From NCBI GenBank assembly GCA_050305635.1, contig JBNLFS010000079.1, positions 84,044 to 148,043 on the forward strand: a stretch of DNA of 64,000 nucleotides, read 5' to 3'. The position numbers were made by a program, and so were the translations under genes. Below the pieces are notes generated by a model. That model saw only the letters and a list, made by a program, of their open reading frames with translations, was not told where the DNA came from and did no database searches. Positions 9,320 through 18,019 of this stretch are shown here, piece by piece (the stretch's first letter is position 1; each line of letters opens with the position of its first letter). This DNA comes from Thiodiazotropha sp050305635 (GTDB lineage Bacteria > Pseudomonadota > Gammaproteobacteria > Chromatiales > Chromatiaceae).

Positions 9320-12142
9320 ATGAAAGACCGTTTCACCAAGGCCTGCGTCAAACAGGACGATGTGCTTCGCAGCCGTGTCCGCCTGCTCACCACCCTCCTC
9401 GGCGAAGTGCTCTATGAGCAGGTCGGCAAAGAGACCTTCACCGTGGTCGAGCGGTTGCGCAAAGGCTACCTGAAGCTGCAGAAAAAGCAGGACCCGGAGC
9501 TCAAGGAGCGCCTGTCACGCCTGATCCAGAGCCTGGAACCGGAAATCCTCAGCGCCGTGGTGCGCGCCTTCAGTATCTATTTCGTACTGGTCAATATCGC
9601 CGAAGAGGCCTTCATGCACACCCAGAGAAGACGCATCGCCGGCAAGGGCGGCGAACTCTGGGAAGGCTCCTTCGATCACACCCTGCGGGGTTTTCGCGCC
9701 CAGGGCATCACACCTCAGGAGTTGCAGAACATCATCGACGACTCGGCCTATATCCCGGTCTTCACCGCCCATCCCACGGAAGCCAAGCGCCTGGTGATCA
9801 TGAACCTGCTGCGGCGCATCTTCGTCACCAGCGAAGTCCTGGATGCGCCCCGCCGCACCCTGGATCAGCGGCCGGACACCATCCGCTCCCTGAAGACCCA
9901 GATCCAGACCCTGTGGAAAACCGAAGAGGTGCGCGCGGTACGCCCCGAGGTGCGCAATGAGATCCGCCTCGGTCTGCACTATTTCCATCGCAGCCTGTTC
10001 GACGCCGTCCCCCAGGTATTCCGCCGTCTGCAGGCCGGTATCGAACGCATCTACCGGGATCACGAAGGCTACCACGGCGTTCAGCTGCCCCCCTTCATCC
10101 GCTTCGGTTCCTGGATCGGCGGGGACCGGGACGGTAACCCCTTCGTCACCCCGGAGGTCACCCGCCTGGCATTGGGCCTGCAGCAGCAGACCATCCTGCG
10201 TGAATACATCCGTCGGGTCGATGAACTGATCTCGGAACTCACCTTTTCGGTACGCTTCTGCACCCCCAACTGGCCGTTCAGCGAAAGCCTCAAATCCGAT
10301 AACGAGCAGTTCGCCCTGTTCTTTGAGGCCGACCCCAGGCGTTTTGCTGACGAGCCCTATCGACGCAAGCTCTACATCATTCGCGAACGCCTGCGTCAGA
10401 CCCTTGCTGCAATTGACCCTGATACATCCCAATCCGCGCGCGCCCTCCCCGGGGTCTATCCGAATGCGCAGCTTTTTCAGCGCGATCTCAAACTGATCTC
10501 CCAGTCCCTGCTCAGCCATGGTGACGGTCACTCCGCAGAAGGCGCCCTCAAGGACCTGATCCATCTGTCCGAAACCTTCTGTTTCCACCTGGTGAGCCTC
10601 GACGTCCGCCAGGAGTCGACCCGCCACACTCAGGCGGTGACCGAGATCCTCGCCCTCAGCGGTGAAGTCCCGGACTATGCGTCCCTGGACACCGCACAAC
10701 GACTCGAATCTCTGGCCGTCCTGATCGGCCGGGAACCGCCACCGCTGACCTTCGAGCGTGGGGTGCTCAGCGATGAGACCCGGCAGACCCTGGAGGTGTT
10801 TGAGCTGATCGCGGAGAGCCGGGAGGCGATCGGGCCCCGGGCGATCGGACAATACGTGATCTCCATGACCCACCAGTCGAGCGACATTATGGAAGTGGCC
10901 TTCCTGGGCCATTTGGCGGGACTGGTCGGTATCGATCAGGGCAGTTGGTACAACCACCTGGAGATCTCGCCCCTGTTCGAGACCATCGATGATCTGAAAC
11001 GCAGCGAGACCATCCTCCGGGAACTGTTCGAGAATGCCACCTACCGGCAGCTTCTGGCGGCCAACGAACAGCGCCAGGAGGTGATGCTCGGGTATTCCGA
11101 CTCGGCCAAGGACGGGGGCATCCTGGCCTCCGCCTGGAATCTCTACCAGACCCAGAAGCGCATCATCGCCCTGAGCGAGCAGTTCAACCTGCGCTGCCGA
11201 CTGTTCCACGGTCGCGGCGGAACCGTGGGACGCGGCGGCGGCCCCACCCACCAGTCGATCCTGGCCCAGCCTCCGGGCACAGTGAAAGGCGAGATCAAGT
11301 TCACCGAGCAGGGTGAGGTGCTCTCCTACCGCTACGGCAACCGGGAAACCGCGATCTTCGAACTGACCATGGGCATCACCGGGCTGTTCAAAGCCAGCAA
11401 GGGCGTGGTCCACCAAGTGACCCCGGTAAATGCCGATTTCGTGCGGATGCTGGATGAGATCGCGGAACTCAGCGAGCAGCAGTTTCGCCATCTCACCGAG
11501 CAATCCCCCGGCTTCCTCGACTATTTCTACGAGGCTACGCCGGTCAACGAGATCGCCCAGCTGAACATCGGCTCACGCCCCTCCCACCGTTCCAAGGGAA
11601 ACCGCTCCAAATCCTCGGTGCGGGCCATCGCCTGGGTCTTCGGCTGGGGCCAGGCGCGTCAGGGTATCCCGGGCTGGTACGGTATCGGCTCCGCTCTGGA
11701 GCGCTGGCGCAAGGAGAAGCCGGGACGCCTCAAGCATCTGCGCCGCATGTACCAGGAGTGGCCGTTCTTCCACGTACTCTTGAGCAATACCCAGATGGCA
11801 CTGACGAAATCCGACATGAATATCGCCTGGGAATACGCCTGCCTGTGCCAGGACAAGACCAGCCGGGAAACCATCTACAACGATATCCGGGATGAGTTCG
11901 AGCGCACCAAACGCCAGGTGTTGGAGATCGCACAGATCGATGAACTGCTGGATGAGGACCCGGTCCTGCAACAGTCGATCAAGCGGCGCAATGCCTATCT
12001 CGGCCCCTTGAACCACATCCAGCTGGAGACCCTCAAGCGCTATCGCAATCCGAAACTCAGCGATGAGGAGCGGGATCTGTGGCTGACCCCCCTGCTGCGC
12101 TCGATCAACGCCATTTCCGCCGGGCTGCGCAATACCGGCTGA
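9320..12142 (+). CDS. ppc: Phosphoenolpyruvate carboxylase
   Basis: 940 residues. The enzyme carboxylates PEP with bicarbonate to oxaloacetate, refilling the TCA cycle. Catalytic landmarks are VFTAHPTEAKR near residue 147 (catalytic His), the GYSDSAKDGG lysine loop near 590, FHGRGGTVGRGGGPTH near 629 (PEP phosphate binding) and QGIPGWYGIG near 780. The usual C-terminal NTG ends the chain. It is slightly longer than the E. coli enzyme (883). GAGGAA lies about 10 bases before the chosen ATG. No operon partner is seen. In an autotroph it would feed C4 precursors; that setting is an inference. Confidence 0.97.
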   Translation: MKDRFTKACVKQDDVLRSRVRLLTTLLGEVLYEQVGKETFTVVERLRKGYLKLQKKQDPELKERLSRLIQSLEPEILSAVVRAFSIYFVLVNIAEEAFMHTQRRRIAGKGGELWEGSFDHTLRGFRAQGITPQELQNIIDDSAYIPVFTAHPTEAKRLVIMNLLRRIFVTSEVLDAPRRTLDQRPDTIRSLKTQIQTLWKTEEVRAVRPEVRNEIRLGLHYFHRSLFDAVPQVFRRLQAGIERIYRDHEGYHGVQLPPFIRFGSWIGGDRDGNPFVTPEVTRLALGLQQQTILREYIRRVDELISELTFSVRFCTPNWPFSESLKSDNEQFALFFEADPRRFADEPYRRKLYIIRERLRQTLAAIDPDTSQSARALPGVYPNAQLFQRDLKLISQSLLSHGDGHSAEGALKDLIHLSETFCFHLVSLDVRQESTRHTQAVTEILALSGEVPDYASLDTAQRLESLAVLIGREPPPLTFERGVLSDETRQTLEVFELIAESREAIGPRAIGQYVISMTHQSSDIMEVAFLGHLAGLVGIDQGSWYNHLEISPLFETIDDLKRSETILRELFENATYRQLLAANEQRQEVMLGYSDSAKDGGILASAWNLYQTQKRIIALSEQFNLRCRLFHGRGGTVGRGGGPTHQSILAQPPGTVKGEIKFTEQGEVLSYRYGNRETAIFELTMGITGLFKASKGVVHQVTPVNADFVRMLDEIAELSEQQFRHLTEQSPGFLDYFYEATPVNEIAQLNIGSRPSHRSKGNRSKSSVRAIAWVFGWGQARQGIPGWYGIGSALERWRKEKPGRLKHLRRMYQEWPFFHVLLSNTQMALTKSDMNIAWEYACLCQDKTSRETIYNDIRDEFERTKRQVLEIAQIDELLDEDPVLQQSIKRRNAYLGPLNHIQLETLKRYRNPKLSDEERDLWLTPLLRSINAISAGLRNTG

Positions 12143-12223
12143 ACTCTTTAATACAGAGGAGGTGTTCGCTGCGCTCACGGACTCTATGGCTGAGCATCAT
12201 GGGTATTCAGGTAGATCGATAAC

Positions 12224-12304
12224 ACCACGAAGGACACGAAGAGCACGAAGCGCAATGATCCGACCGCTTAATCGATCCTTCGTGGCCTTCGTGCGCTTCG
12301 TGGT
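12224..12304. repeat. CACGAAGGA inverted array, copy 1
   Basis: The left arm repeats CACGAAG at 9-bp spacing (ACCACGAAGGACACGAAGAG) and the right arm is its near complement (CTTCGTGGCCTTCGTGCG...TTCGTGGT), with about 27 bp between them. Related arrays occur at 35332-35424 and 50576-50683. It is a dispersed intergenic element able to fold into a long hairpin. Confidence 0.75.
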
Positions 12305-12456
12305 AGATTTCAACCCATCGAGAATCCCCGATATGGCCGGTTTCGCCCGCCTGGGCGAGTCACTTTATCTTTTGCGCGAAAAGCCAAGTAACCCAAAGAA
12401 AGGGAGCTCGACTGTCCCGTCCTACGGGGACCTCAAGAAGCGGGAGCATCACCCCC

Positions 12457-12489
12457 GTAGCCTGGGTGAAACCCAGTGGAACCCAGGCC
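12457..12489 (+). repeat. GTAGCCYGGGTGAA...GGAACCCRGG repeat, copy 1
   Basis: GTAGCCTGGGTGAAACCCAG followed by TGGAACCCAGG matches the unit at 55396-55427 (GTAGCCCGGGTGAAGCAAAG then CGGAACCCGGG). It is a short intergenic repeat with internal dyad symmetry. Confidence 0.6.
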
Positions 12490-12589
12490 ACGGCAGACTG
12501 CGAAGCACCAAACTGTGCACCAGTCCCTGGAGTTTTACGTGAGTCAGCCGATGAATCGGGTCATCGACCCGAATCCTGGAACTGACGGT

Positions 12590-13945
12590 ATGTTCATCAA
12601 AACAAACGCTTCCCTGCTGTCCGCCCTGACACTCTGCCTGGTCCTGAGCGCCTGTGGCGGCGGGGGCGGTTCCGGGGACTCGGATACGAGCGGTGGCAAC
12701 ACCACGGGGGACAGCTCACAGGAGGAGGGACAGCCCTCGGGCGATACCTCCCAACCGCCGGCTGACGAAACCCAGGACCCCGTCGAGGAGACTCCTCCAC
12801 CGGCGGATGACGGAAACGCTTCTCCGCCCCCGGCCGATGAAACGCCGATTCCTGAACCCGCACCCGGCACTTCAGCCAACACCCCCCCAGAGGCTGACAT
12901 CCAGGGAGACACGGAGGTGACCTCCGGCGCCACCCTGGTGCTCGATGGCACCGCCTCCAGCGATCCGGATGGCGACACCCTCACCTATCAGTGGACCCAG
13001 ACCCTGGGCGATCCCATCAACCTGATCAATGCCAGCGGTCCGACCCTGACCCTGATCGCCCCGGAGGTCGGCGATGCCACCTTGATGGAGATTCAACTCA
13101 TGGTAAGTGACGGCACCGTCTCGGCCACCGCCCGCTTCCAGTTCACGGTCATCCCGCCGGTCGACACCACCGCGCCCCAGGTGGCGGCGCAATCGCCCCA
13201 ACCCGACGCCGTCGATGTCGCCACCACCACCCCGATCTGGGTACGCTTCGACGAGCCCCTCGACCCGGACTCACTACCGGCCTCGAGCCTGCAGCTGTTG
13301 CTGTCCGGAACCCCCATCAACGGCAGCCTCGGCTACGCTGCGGATACTCAGACCCTGACCTTCACCCCCGAGGCCGACCTCGCAGCGAACACGCTCTATA
13401 CCGTGGTAATGAGCGATGATCCGAGGGATCTATCGGGGAATACGGTGAGTACCGACAGCTGGCAGTTCACCACCGGCAGCGCCTACAACCTGGGCGCCAC
13501 CACCCAGCAGACCATGGATCAATGCATGTCGGTGCAGGACAAGGAGATGCTCACCCTGGTGAACAATGCGCGGGCGGTTGCTCGGCTGTGCGGGGATACG
13601 AACTACCCGGCCGTTCCCGCCCTGGCCTGGCATTGCGATCTGGAAACCGCGGCCCAGGGTCACTCGGACTCCATGGCAGAGAATGACTTCTTCAGTCATA
13701 CCGGATTGGACGATTCGAGTCCCGGCGACCGAATCACCGCCGCGGGCTATATCTGGCGCGCCTACAACGAAAACATCGCCGCCGGTTACAACACCCAGGA
13801 AGATGCGATGACCGCCTGGCTGGAGAGCCCGGGACACTGCGCCAACCTGATGAGTGCCCGTGTCACGGAAATCGGTACCGGCGTGGCGGAGAATCCCAGT
13901 GCCCAGTACCGAATCTACTGGACCCAGGATCTGGCGGATCGCTGA
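12590..13945 (+). CDS. CAP/SCP-domain lipoprotein with PKD-like and Ig-like domains
   Basis: I start at ATG 12590 (451 residues) because it leads straight into a lipoprotein signal ending in the lipobox LSAC; ATG 12551 is also in frame. After the lipidated Cys comes a Gly/Ser run and a Pro/Glu/Asp-rich linker (about 30-100). A PKD/cadherin-like domain follows (SSDPDGDTLTYQWTQT), then a Big_5 Ig-like domain (DTTAPQVAAQSPQPDAVDV...VRFDEPLDPDSL). The C-terminal CAP domain has LVNNARAVARLCG, LAWHCDLETAAQGHSDSMA, FFSHTGLDD and ENIAAGY. The CAP His and Glu positions are present. The protein should be surface-exposed or periplasmic and anchored by lipid. Bacterial CAP proteins have few defined functions, so I name none. 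Confidence 0.88.
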   Translation: MFIKTNASLLSALTLCLVLSACGGGGGSGDSDTSGGNTTGDSSQEEGQPSGDTSQPPADETQDPVEETPPPADDGNASPPPADETPIPEPAPGTSANTPPEADIQGDTEVTSGATLVLDGTASSDPDGDTLTYQWTQTLGDPINLINASGPTLTLIAPEVGDATLMEIQLMVSDGTVSATARFQFTVIPPVDTTAPQVAAQSPQPDAVDVATTTPIWVRFDEPLDPDSLPASSLQLLLSGTPINGSLGYAADTQTLTFTPEADLAANTLYTVVMSDDPRDLSGNTVSTDSWQFTTGSAYNLGATTQQTMDQCMSVQDKEMLTLVNNARAVARLCGDTNYPAVPALAWHCDLETAAQGHSDSMAENDFFSHTGLDDSSPGDRITAAGYIWRAYNENIAAGYNTQEDAMTAWLESPGHCANLMSARVTEIGTGVAENPSAQYRIYWTQDLADR

Positions 13946-13969
13946 GTGGATTTCGGGTAATAAGGGTAT

Positions 13970-14641
13970 TCAGTCCAGTGACTCAACCCGGGTTTTCATT
14001 GCCTGCAGACGTAATGCAACCTGCTGCCAAATCTCATCCTCTCCGGCCCTGGCCAGCAGGGCATCACCCTGCTGGATCAAACTGCGCAGTTGATCGGGAT
14101 CGAACAGGGTGATCGCCGCCTCGAAGTCCTGCGTTGAAGCACTCATCAGAACCGGTAGCAGTTCCTCCTCTCGGATCAGCGAGTCCGGATCCAGTAGATC
14201 TGCCACCAGAGGTGTCTCGAGCAGATCGTAGTGGGTGGCCCTGGCTACCTCCTCCTGCTGCAGTTCCTGGTGTGCCACCGTGTCGTTACCCGCACCCTTC
14301 CACACCGAGCGCATGATCACTTCGACCAGCTTGCGAATCGCCTGCTTGTTGGGGGACTGATCATCGGCGAGTCGGCAGGCCTGTTCGTAATACTTGTCCA
14401 GCCGTTCCTTGAGGTCCAGGATCACCTCGCTCTGCTCATGGGGCCCGAGTGACACGGCCTCTCCCACCAGTTTGCGCAGATCGACGATATAGGCGACCAA
14501 CTCTTCATGATCGAGCCGTTGGGTTTCCGTCAACGCGGCCTGGGACAACGTTCGGTCCTGTTCCGCGAACAATGGGTTGTTATATTTGCGCATCGCATGG
14601 CGCTCGTGCCGCCCCGGCATCAGGCTAAACTGCAGATTCAT
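13970..14641 (-). CDS. Conserved alpha-helical protein of unknown function
   Basis: 223 residues, or 208 if translation begins at the internal MRKYNN. The sequence is hydrophilic and mostly helical, with no signal peptide, membrane segment or catalytic motif. Features seen are an acidic first half (about residues 40-110) and a stretch near 120-150 rich in Gln, Glu and His. It contains only two cysteine-poor charged regions and no repeats. Its base composition matches its neighbours, so it looks native. It stands alone, convergent with the CAP lipoprotein and divergent from the 26-residue peptide. I do not recognise the family. Confidence 0.7.
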   Translation of the reverse strand: MNLQFSLMPGRHERHAMRKYNNPLFAEQDRTLSQAALTETQRLDHEELVAYIVDLRKLVGEAVSLGPHEQSEVILDLKERLDKYYEQACRLADDQSPNKQAIRKLVEVIMRSVWKGAGNDTVAHQELQQEEVARATHYDLLETPLVADLLDPDSLIREEELLPVLMSASTQDFEAAITLFDPDQLRSLIQQGDALLARAGEDEIWQQVALRLQAMKTRVESLD

Positions 14642-15047
14642 CGTGACCTCTGATCTTCGATTGCTGGTCAGGTTAATCCGCTATTTGTACCACGAAAATT
14701 GCAACCGAAACCTCTTTTCGCCCGGCTTCTTGGCTGATTTTCCACGTATGAAAACGGAAACGCCCCGGTCAGCAAGTCTGTCATACGCCGCACCTATCAT
14801 TGCCGTGACGTCATGTACGGGATGTTTTGGTGCTTCGAAAGGCTTCGACACACGCCTTGCGGAACCCTTGTAAAATTTCAAAATGACCATACATTTCGTT
14901 GACTTAGGTCAGTTCACATGGACCCATGAACCACTAACCTTTGACTGACCCTGTTTCCATGGGCCATATGACACTCACCGTCACTGTAGCGGTCTCATCG
15001 ATTGAGACGCTGTTGTTTATCCAAGTCAAATTTCGGAGGACTTCGCC
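14642..15047. other. Divergent control region of the unknown gene and the small membrane peptide
   Basis: About 400 bp without a larger gene. It contains the FNR/DNR-like dyad TTGACTTAGGTCAG (14899-14912), a GTCTCA-TCGAT-TGAGAC dyad (14993-15009) and the GGAGG Shine-Dalgarno of the peptide gene near 15035. The left part shows nothing else. Confidence 0.5.
14899..14912. promoter_or_regulatory. FNR/DNR-like dyad
   Basis: TTGACTTAGGTCAG has the TTGAC-N4-GTCAA layout of CRP/FNR-family sites in nine of ten positions. It lies 136 bp before the small peptide and could control it or the divergent gene. No regulator gene is nearby, so this is a weak, sequence-only call. Confidence 0.3.
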
Positions 15048-15128
15048 ATGTTAGGTAGTGACAAAGCAATCATGGGCGCGCTCGCCATCCTGATTCTGGG
15101 TATCGTGATCTCCGTAATGATCGGATGA
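15048..15128 (+). CDS. 26-residue single-helix membrane peptide
   Basis: An ATG at 15048 with GGAGG eight bases upstream opens a 27-codon frame ending in TGA. The peptide has seven polar or neutral residues (MLGSDKA) followed by one hydrophobic helix rich in Ile, Leu, Gly and Val. It should insert in the inner membrane as a single span. A GC-rich hairpin immediately follows, so it looks like a complete transcription unit. Such peptides often modulate larger membrane complexes (as CydX does), but this one lacks the CydX signature and I assign no partner. It could be a leader peptide, but no gene follows on the same strand. Confidence 0.6.
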   Translation: MLGSDKAIMGALAILILGIVISVMIG

Positions 15129-15134
15129 TCCCGG

Positions 15135-15157
15135 CAGGGCGGGTAACCCCCGCCCTG
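15135..15157. terminator. Hairpin after the small membrane peptide
   Basis: CAGGGCGGG (15135-15143) pairs perfectly with CCCGCCCTG (15149-15157) around a 5-nt loop. It starts seven bases after the peptide stop and lies before the end of the convergent hemerythrin gene. The T-tract is poor, so termination may be partial or may serve both strands. Confidence 0.5.
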
Positions 15158-15176
15158 GTTCCACGAGACGCTGCTT

Positions 15177-15617
15177 CTACCGCGACATCGCCTGGTTCAG
15201 AAACCCGGCGGTCACGGTATCCATTGTTTTCACATGGGCATTGAACCAGGGCAGCCAGGCTTCATAGAGAAAACGGGCCAGTGCCGCCACGTCCCGATCT
15301 TTCAACCATGTCTGCTCCAATTGACTCAATTGAATCAGTATCTGGTCATGCTCTCCCTTGTGTACCGGAAAGGGCGGGAAATTATGGTTCTTCATGAGGC
15401 GGTTTTCGCCTTCGAAGTGCTCCCGGGTATGGGTGATCCAGGCCGCAAGGCTTTGGCTGATCGCTGCCTCATCCACGTTGCCGTCCAATCCGGATCGCAG
15501 TAATGCTCCCAGTTCATTGACCAGAACGATCTCTTCCTGGTGCACGGAATTCATCAGTTCCAGCGCCACACGCGGCATATTGTCCGGATCCACCACCGGT
15601 AATTGATATTCGCTCAC
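15177..15617 (-). CDS. Hemerythrin-domain protein
   Basis: I choose GTG 15617 (146 residues), with GGAG seven bases upstream; the frame extends to 15755, but the extension does not look like the family. The di-iron ligands of a hemerythrin four-helix bundle are visible: HQEE near residue 25, HTREHFEGENRLM near 70, HKGEHD near 90 and a C-terminal WFNAHVKTMD. The order H...HxxxE...HxxxH...HxxxxD is that of bacteriohemerythrins. It probably binds O2 reversibly in the cytoplasm for storage, delivery or sensing. It has no signalling domain fused to it and stands alone. Confidence 0.88.
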   Translation of the reverse strand: MSEYQLPVVDPDNMPRVALELMNSVHQEEIVLVNELGALLRSGLDGNVDEAAISQSLAAWITHTREHFEGENRLMKNHNFPPFPVHKGEHDQILIQLSQLEQTWLKDRDVAALARFLYEAWLPWFNAHVKTMDTVTAGFLNQAMSR

Positions 15618-15806
15618 AGAATGCTCCACTGCCTTGCTCAGAATGGGCGGGCATCTTACTGCATCACCCGCAAAGAACCATTGACAGTCATCAAGGGATT
15701 TCCCGCCCAAACCCACCAGGGGATACCGCTCCTTTCCATACCATCCGGGCAACACCGCAACGGAAGTGAATCTATGAACGGGTCATGATAGGGGGTTGCG
15801 GTTCCT

Positions 15807-16068
15807 TCAGAACAGTGCCCGGGTAACAATTTCCTGAAGGCTCAACTCGGCCTTGAGTCGGGTAAACAGCAGGTAGAGCCCCCCAAGTTTACGATGCAGA
15901 AACAACACATCGGCCGGTGAGCAACAGCTCGCTGGCGGAGGGTCGTTCGCCCCTCAACAGTTGGCGGGTCCCCTGGCTGATCGCCCCCAAGGCCAAGCCA
16001 CCGGCCAGTTGTCCGAGTTTGCCGAGACGGCTGATCCGGGAGCGGGGAATGGAACGATCCGGTCTCAT
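15807..16068 (-). pseudogene. ABC1/UbiB(AarF)-like kinase remnant with the middle deleted
   Basis: From ATG 16068 the minus strand reads MRPDRSIPRSRISRLGKLGQ and on to LLRGERPSASELLLT, the characteristic N-terminus of ABC1/AarF-family kinases. The frame then meets a stop. One frame over, without a gap, the sequence continues ADVLFLHRKLGGLYLLFTRL...LQEIVTRALF and stops at 15807, which is the C-terminal tail of the same family. About 350 central residues, including the whole kinase core, are missing, and the remaining 262 bp are out of frame. The ATG is 15 bp after the TIGR01777 stop, so the intact gene was probably the second gene of that operon. Confidence 0.8.
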
Positions 16069-16082
16069 TCGGTCACGATGCT

Positions 16083-16946
16083 CTAAGCTCGGCGCACCAG
16101 GTCTTCCAGAGCCATCTCCAGTTCCGGGAAGCGGAACTGGAAACCGGAATCCGGCAGGCGTTTAGAGACCACCCACTGACCGCTGATCATGACCCCCGCC
16201 GCTTCTCCAAACATCAGCTTCAGCATCGTGTAAGGAATCCGGAACAGGGCAGGACGATGCAGGACCCGCCCCAGTAAGCGGCTGAAAATCCCGTTGGTCA
16301 CCGGCTTAGGTGCGCAGAGATGAAACACACCGTCCAGTTGGGGCTCCTTGAGGGCGAACAGATAGGCATCGACCAGGTCATCGATATGTATCCAGGAGAA
16401 TGCCTGCTGACCATCACCGATCGGTCCGCCCAGACCCATGCGGAACGGGGTAAGCAGCTGTTTCAAAAGCCCCCCGTCCGGACCCAATACCAGCGCCAGA
16501 CGAAAGATCAGGGTGCGCATACCCAGGGCCTCGGCTTCCCGGGCCGCCTGTTCCCAATCTTTTGCGAGTCTGCCGAGAAAATCCTCCGCATTGGGAGGAT
16601 CGTACTCGGTGTAGCGGCCCCGATCGTCATAGGCGCCGATTGCAGAGGTCGAGATGAAGGTTTTGGGTCGAATCTCCAGGGCTTCCATGGCCCGGACCAA
16701 CAATCGGGTGGTTTCCACCCGGCTCGACACCATGGCCCGTTTGTACTGCTCCGTCCAGCGTCGGTTGACGGGCTCTCCCGCCAGATTGATCACGGCGTCG
16801 CAACCTTGCAGCTGGCGGGTCAGATGGGATACCGACTGATTGAAGTCGAAGCGGCTCAGGGCCACGACCTGATGGCCCTGACGCTTCAGCGCGATCGACA
16901 GATGACTGCCCACAAAACCACTGGCACCGGTCAAGGCGATTTTCAT
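16083..16946 (-). CDS. TIGR01777-family NAD(P)-dependent epimerase-like protein
   Basis: 287 residues. An extended-SDR Rossmann fold opens with TGASGFVGSHL near residue 6. NLAGEPVNRRW near 55 and STSAIGAYDD near 100 are the TIGR01777 (YfcH/SULA-like) signatures, with GPDGGLLKQLLTPFRMGLGGPIG following. The C-terminal DUF1731 segment (residues 240-287) ends in the usual PELEMALEDLV. E. coli YfcH is the best-known relative; its substrate is not established. GGAGAGGG lies directly before the ATG. Downstream sits the ABC1 kinase remnant, formerly the next gene of the operon. Confidence 0.9.
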   Translation of the reverse strand: MKIALTGASGFVGSHLSIALKRQGHQVVALSRFDFNQSVSHLTRQLQGCDAVINLAGEPVNRRWTEQYKRAMVSSRVETTRLLVRAMEALEIRPKTFISTSAIGAYDDRGRYTEYDPPNAEDFLGRLAKDWEQAAREAEALGMRTLIFRLALVLGPDGGLLKQLLTPFRMGLGGPIGDGQQAFSWIHIDDLVDAYLFALKEPQLDGVFHLCAPKPVTNGIFSRLLGRVLHRPALFRIPYTMLKLMFGEAAGVMISGQWVVSKRLPDSGFQFRFPELEMALEDLVRRA

Positions 16947-17121
16947 GACCCTCTCCGTATCACGGATTATCAGATCTCTGGATCAACCGGCCCATTCCGG
17001 CTGCCATAGGCCAGGACGTAACTTCGAGGGCGACTGTACTCCACAAACGGAGCCACAAGCCCACAAATCTAAAGGTATATAAACAATGTATAGTACAGAT
17101 TACCCAGGCAGCTGACCCACT

Positions 17122-18009
17122 TCAACACCCGATATCGGTTTCCGCATCAAATCCCGGGTTAATCGCCTCATACAGGGCCGAATAGTCATCCTCACCATAA
17201 CCCGCTTCCTGGCCCTTGATCAGGACACTCAAGGTGGCATCGGCGACCTCCGCATTCATCCCCGAGGATTCCGCCACCTGCTTGAACAGGCGCACATCCT
17301 TGATCAGGTGCTTGAGAGGGAAATTCGCCTTCGCGTAATCGTGCTCCTGGTATTTCTGCAGCTTCTTATCGAAGGTGGGTGCGTACAGCGCACTCTCCCG
17401 CAGCAGTTTCATGAACTGCTCCACTTCGACCCCTTCCGCCTTAACCAGACCCAGACTCTGGGAAAATCCCACCGTGAGCGCCGCAATCAACTGGTTCATG
17501 GCCAGTTTCATCGCCGCGGCCTGACCCACATTGCCCACCCGGTCAACCTCCTTACCCAAGCCGCGCAACAACAGCAGGCAATGGTGGTAGACGGACTCGG
17601 GTCCCGCGGCCATGACGATCAGTTCACCCGCCTGGGCTTCCGGGATGCTGCCCAGCACGGGCGCCTCGAGATACTCGCCCCCCGCCGCCTGCACCCGCTG
17701 TGCGAGCGCCCGGCTCTCGTCCGGTGAGATGGTACCCATCTGTATCACCGTCTTGCCCTGCAGGCGGCCTTCCAGGACCGGGTTGAACAGCACCTCATCG
17801 ATCGCCTCGGCATCACTCAAGGTGAGCAACAACAACTCATTGTCGTTCACCGCCTTGATCAGGTCGGGCTCGGTGGGCACACCTTCGGTCCTGGCCTGCT
17901 CGAGTCGTGTCTCACCCCGATTCCAGGCGGTAACCTCGTGCCCCTTTTGCATCAGCCGGTGGGCGATCGGCAGACCCATCAGACCCAATCCCAGAATCGT
18001 AACTCGCAT
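17122..18009 (-). CDS. Beta-hydroxyacid dehydrogenase family (GLYR / 3-hydroxyisobutyrate dehydrogenase-like)
   Basis: 295 residues. The N-terminal Rossmann motif is GLGLMGLPIAHRL near residue 7, with the NRG loop at about 31 that often marks NADP preference. The substrate loop APVLGSIPEAQAGELIVMAAG near 118 and the catalytic Lys in GQAAAMKLAMNQL near 170 are both present, as in glyoxylate/succinic semialdehyde reductases. It starts 10 bp after the hemE stop and should be co-transcribed with hemE. The association with heme synthesis looks positional rather than functional. Substrate cannot be set between glyoxylate, succinic semialdehyde and tartronate semialdehyde. Confidence 0.88.
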   Translation of the reverse strand: MRVTILGLGLMGLPIAHRLMQKGHEVTAWNRGETRLEQARTEGVPTEPDLIKAVNDNELLLLTLSDAEAIDEVLFNPVLEGRLQGKTVIQMGTISPDESRALAQRVQAAGGEYLEAPVLGSIPEAQAGELIVMAAGPESVYHHCLLLLRGLGKEVDRVGNVGQAAAMKLAMNQLIAALTVGFSQSLGLVKAEGVEVEQFMKLLRESALYAPTFDKKLQKYQEHDYAKANFPLKHLIKDVRLFKQVAESSGMNAEVADATLSVLIKGQEAGYGEDDYSALYEAINPGFDAETDIGC

Positions 18010-18019
18010 AGATTCGACC

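Larger units (their letters stand above)
12143..12589. other. Repeat-rich intergenic region
   Basis: About 450 bp between ppc and the CAP lipoprotein. It contains a CACGAAGGA-type inverted array (12224-12304), a stretch whose + strand would read LYLLREKPSNPKKG (about 12361-12405) and a GTAGCC...GGAACCCAGG repeat (12457-12489). A frame open over 12162-12542 consists of these repeats and I do not regard it as a gene. Confidence 0.7.

Noticed and set aside
9515..11503. 662-codon open frame on the minus strand
   Set aside because: It is antisense to ppc, which carries all catalytic motifs, and has a biased shadow-like composition.
12162..12542. 126-codon frame between ppc and the CAP lipoprotein
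   Set aside because: It is made of dispersed intergenic repeats (CACGAAGGA, LYLLREKPSNPKKG and GTAGCC units) and lacks a ribosome site.
15917..16165. 82-codon plus-strand frame
   Set aside because: It is opposite the ABC1 kinase remnant and the end of the TIGR01777 gene, both of which match known families.
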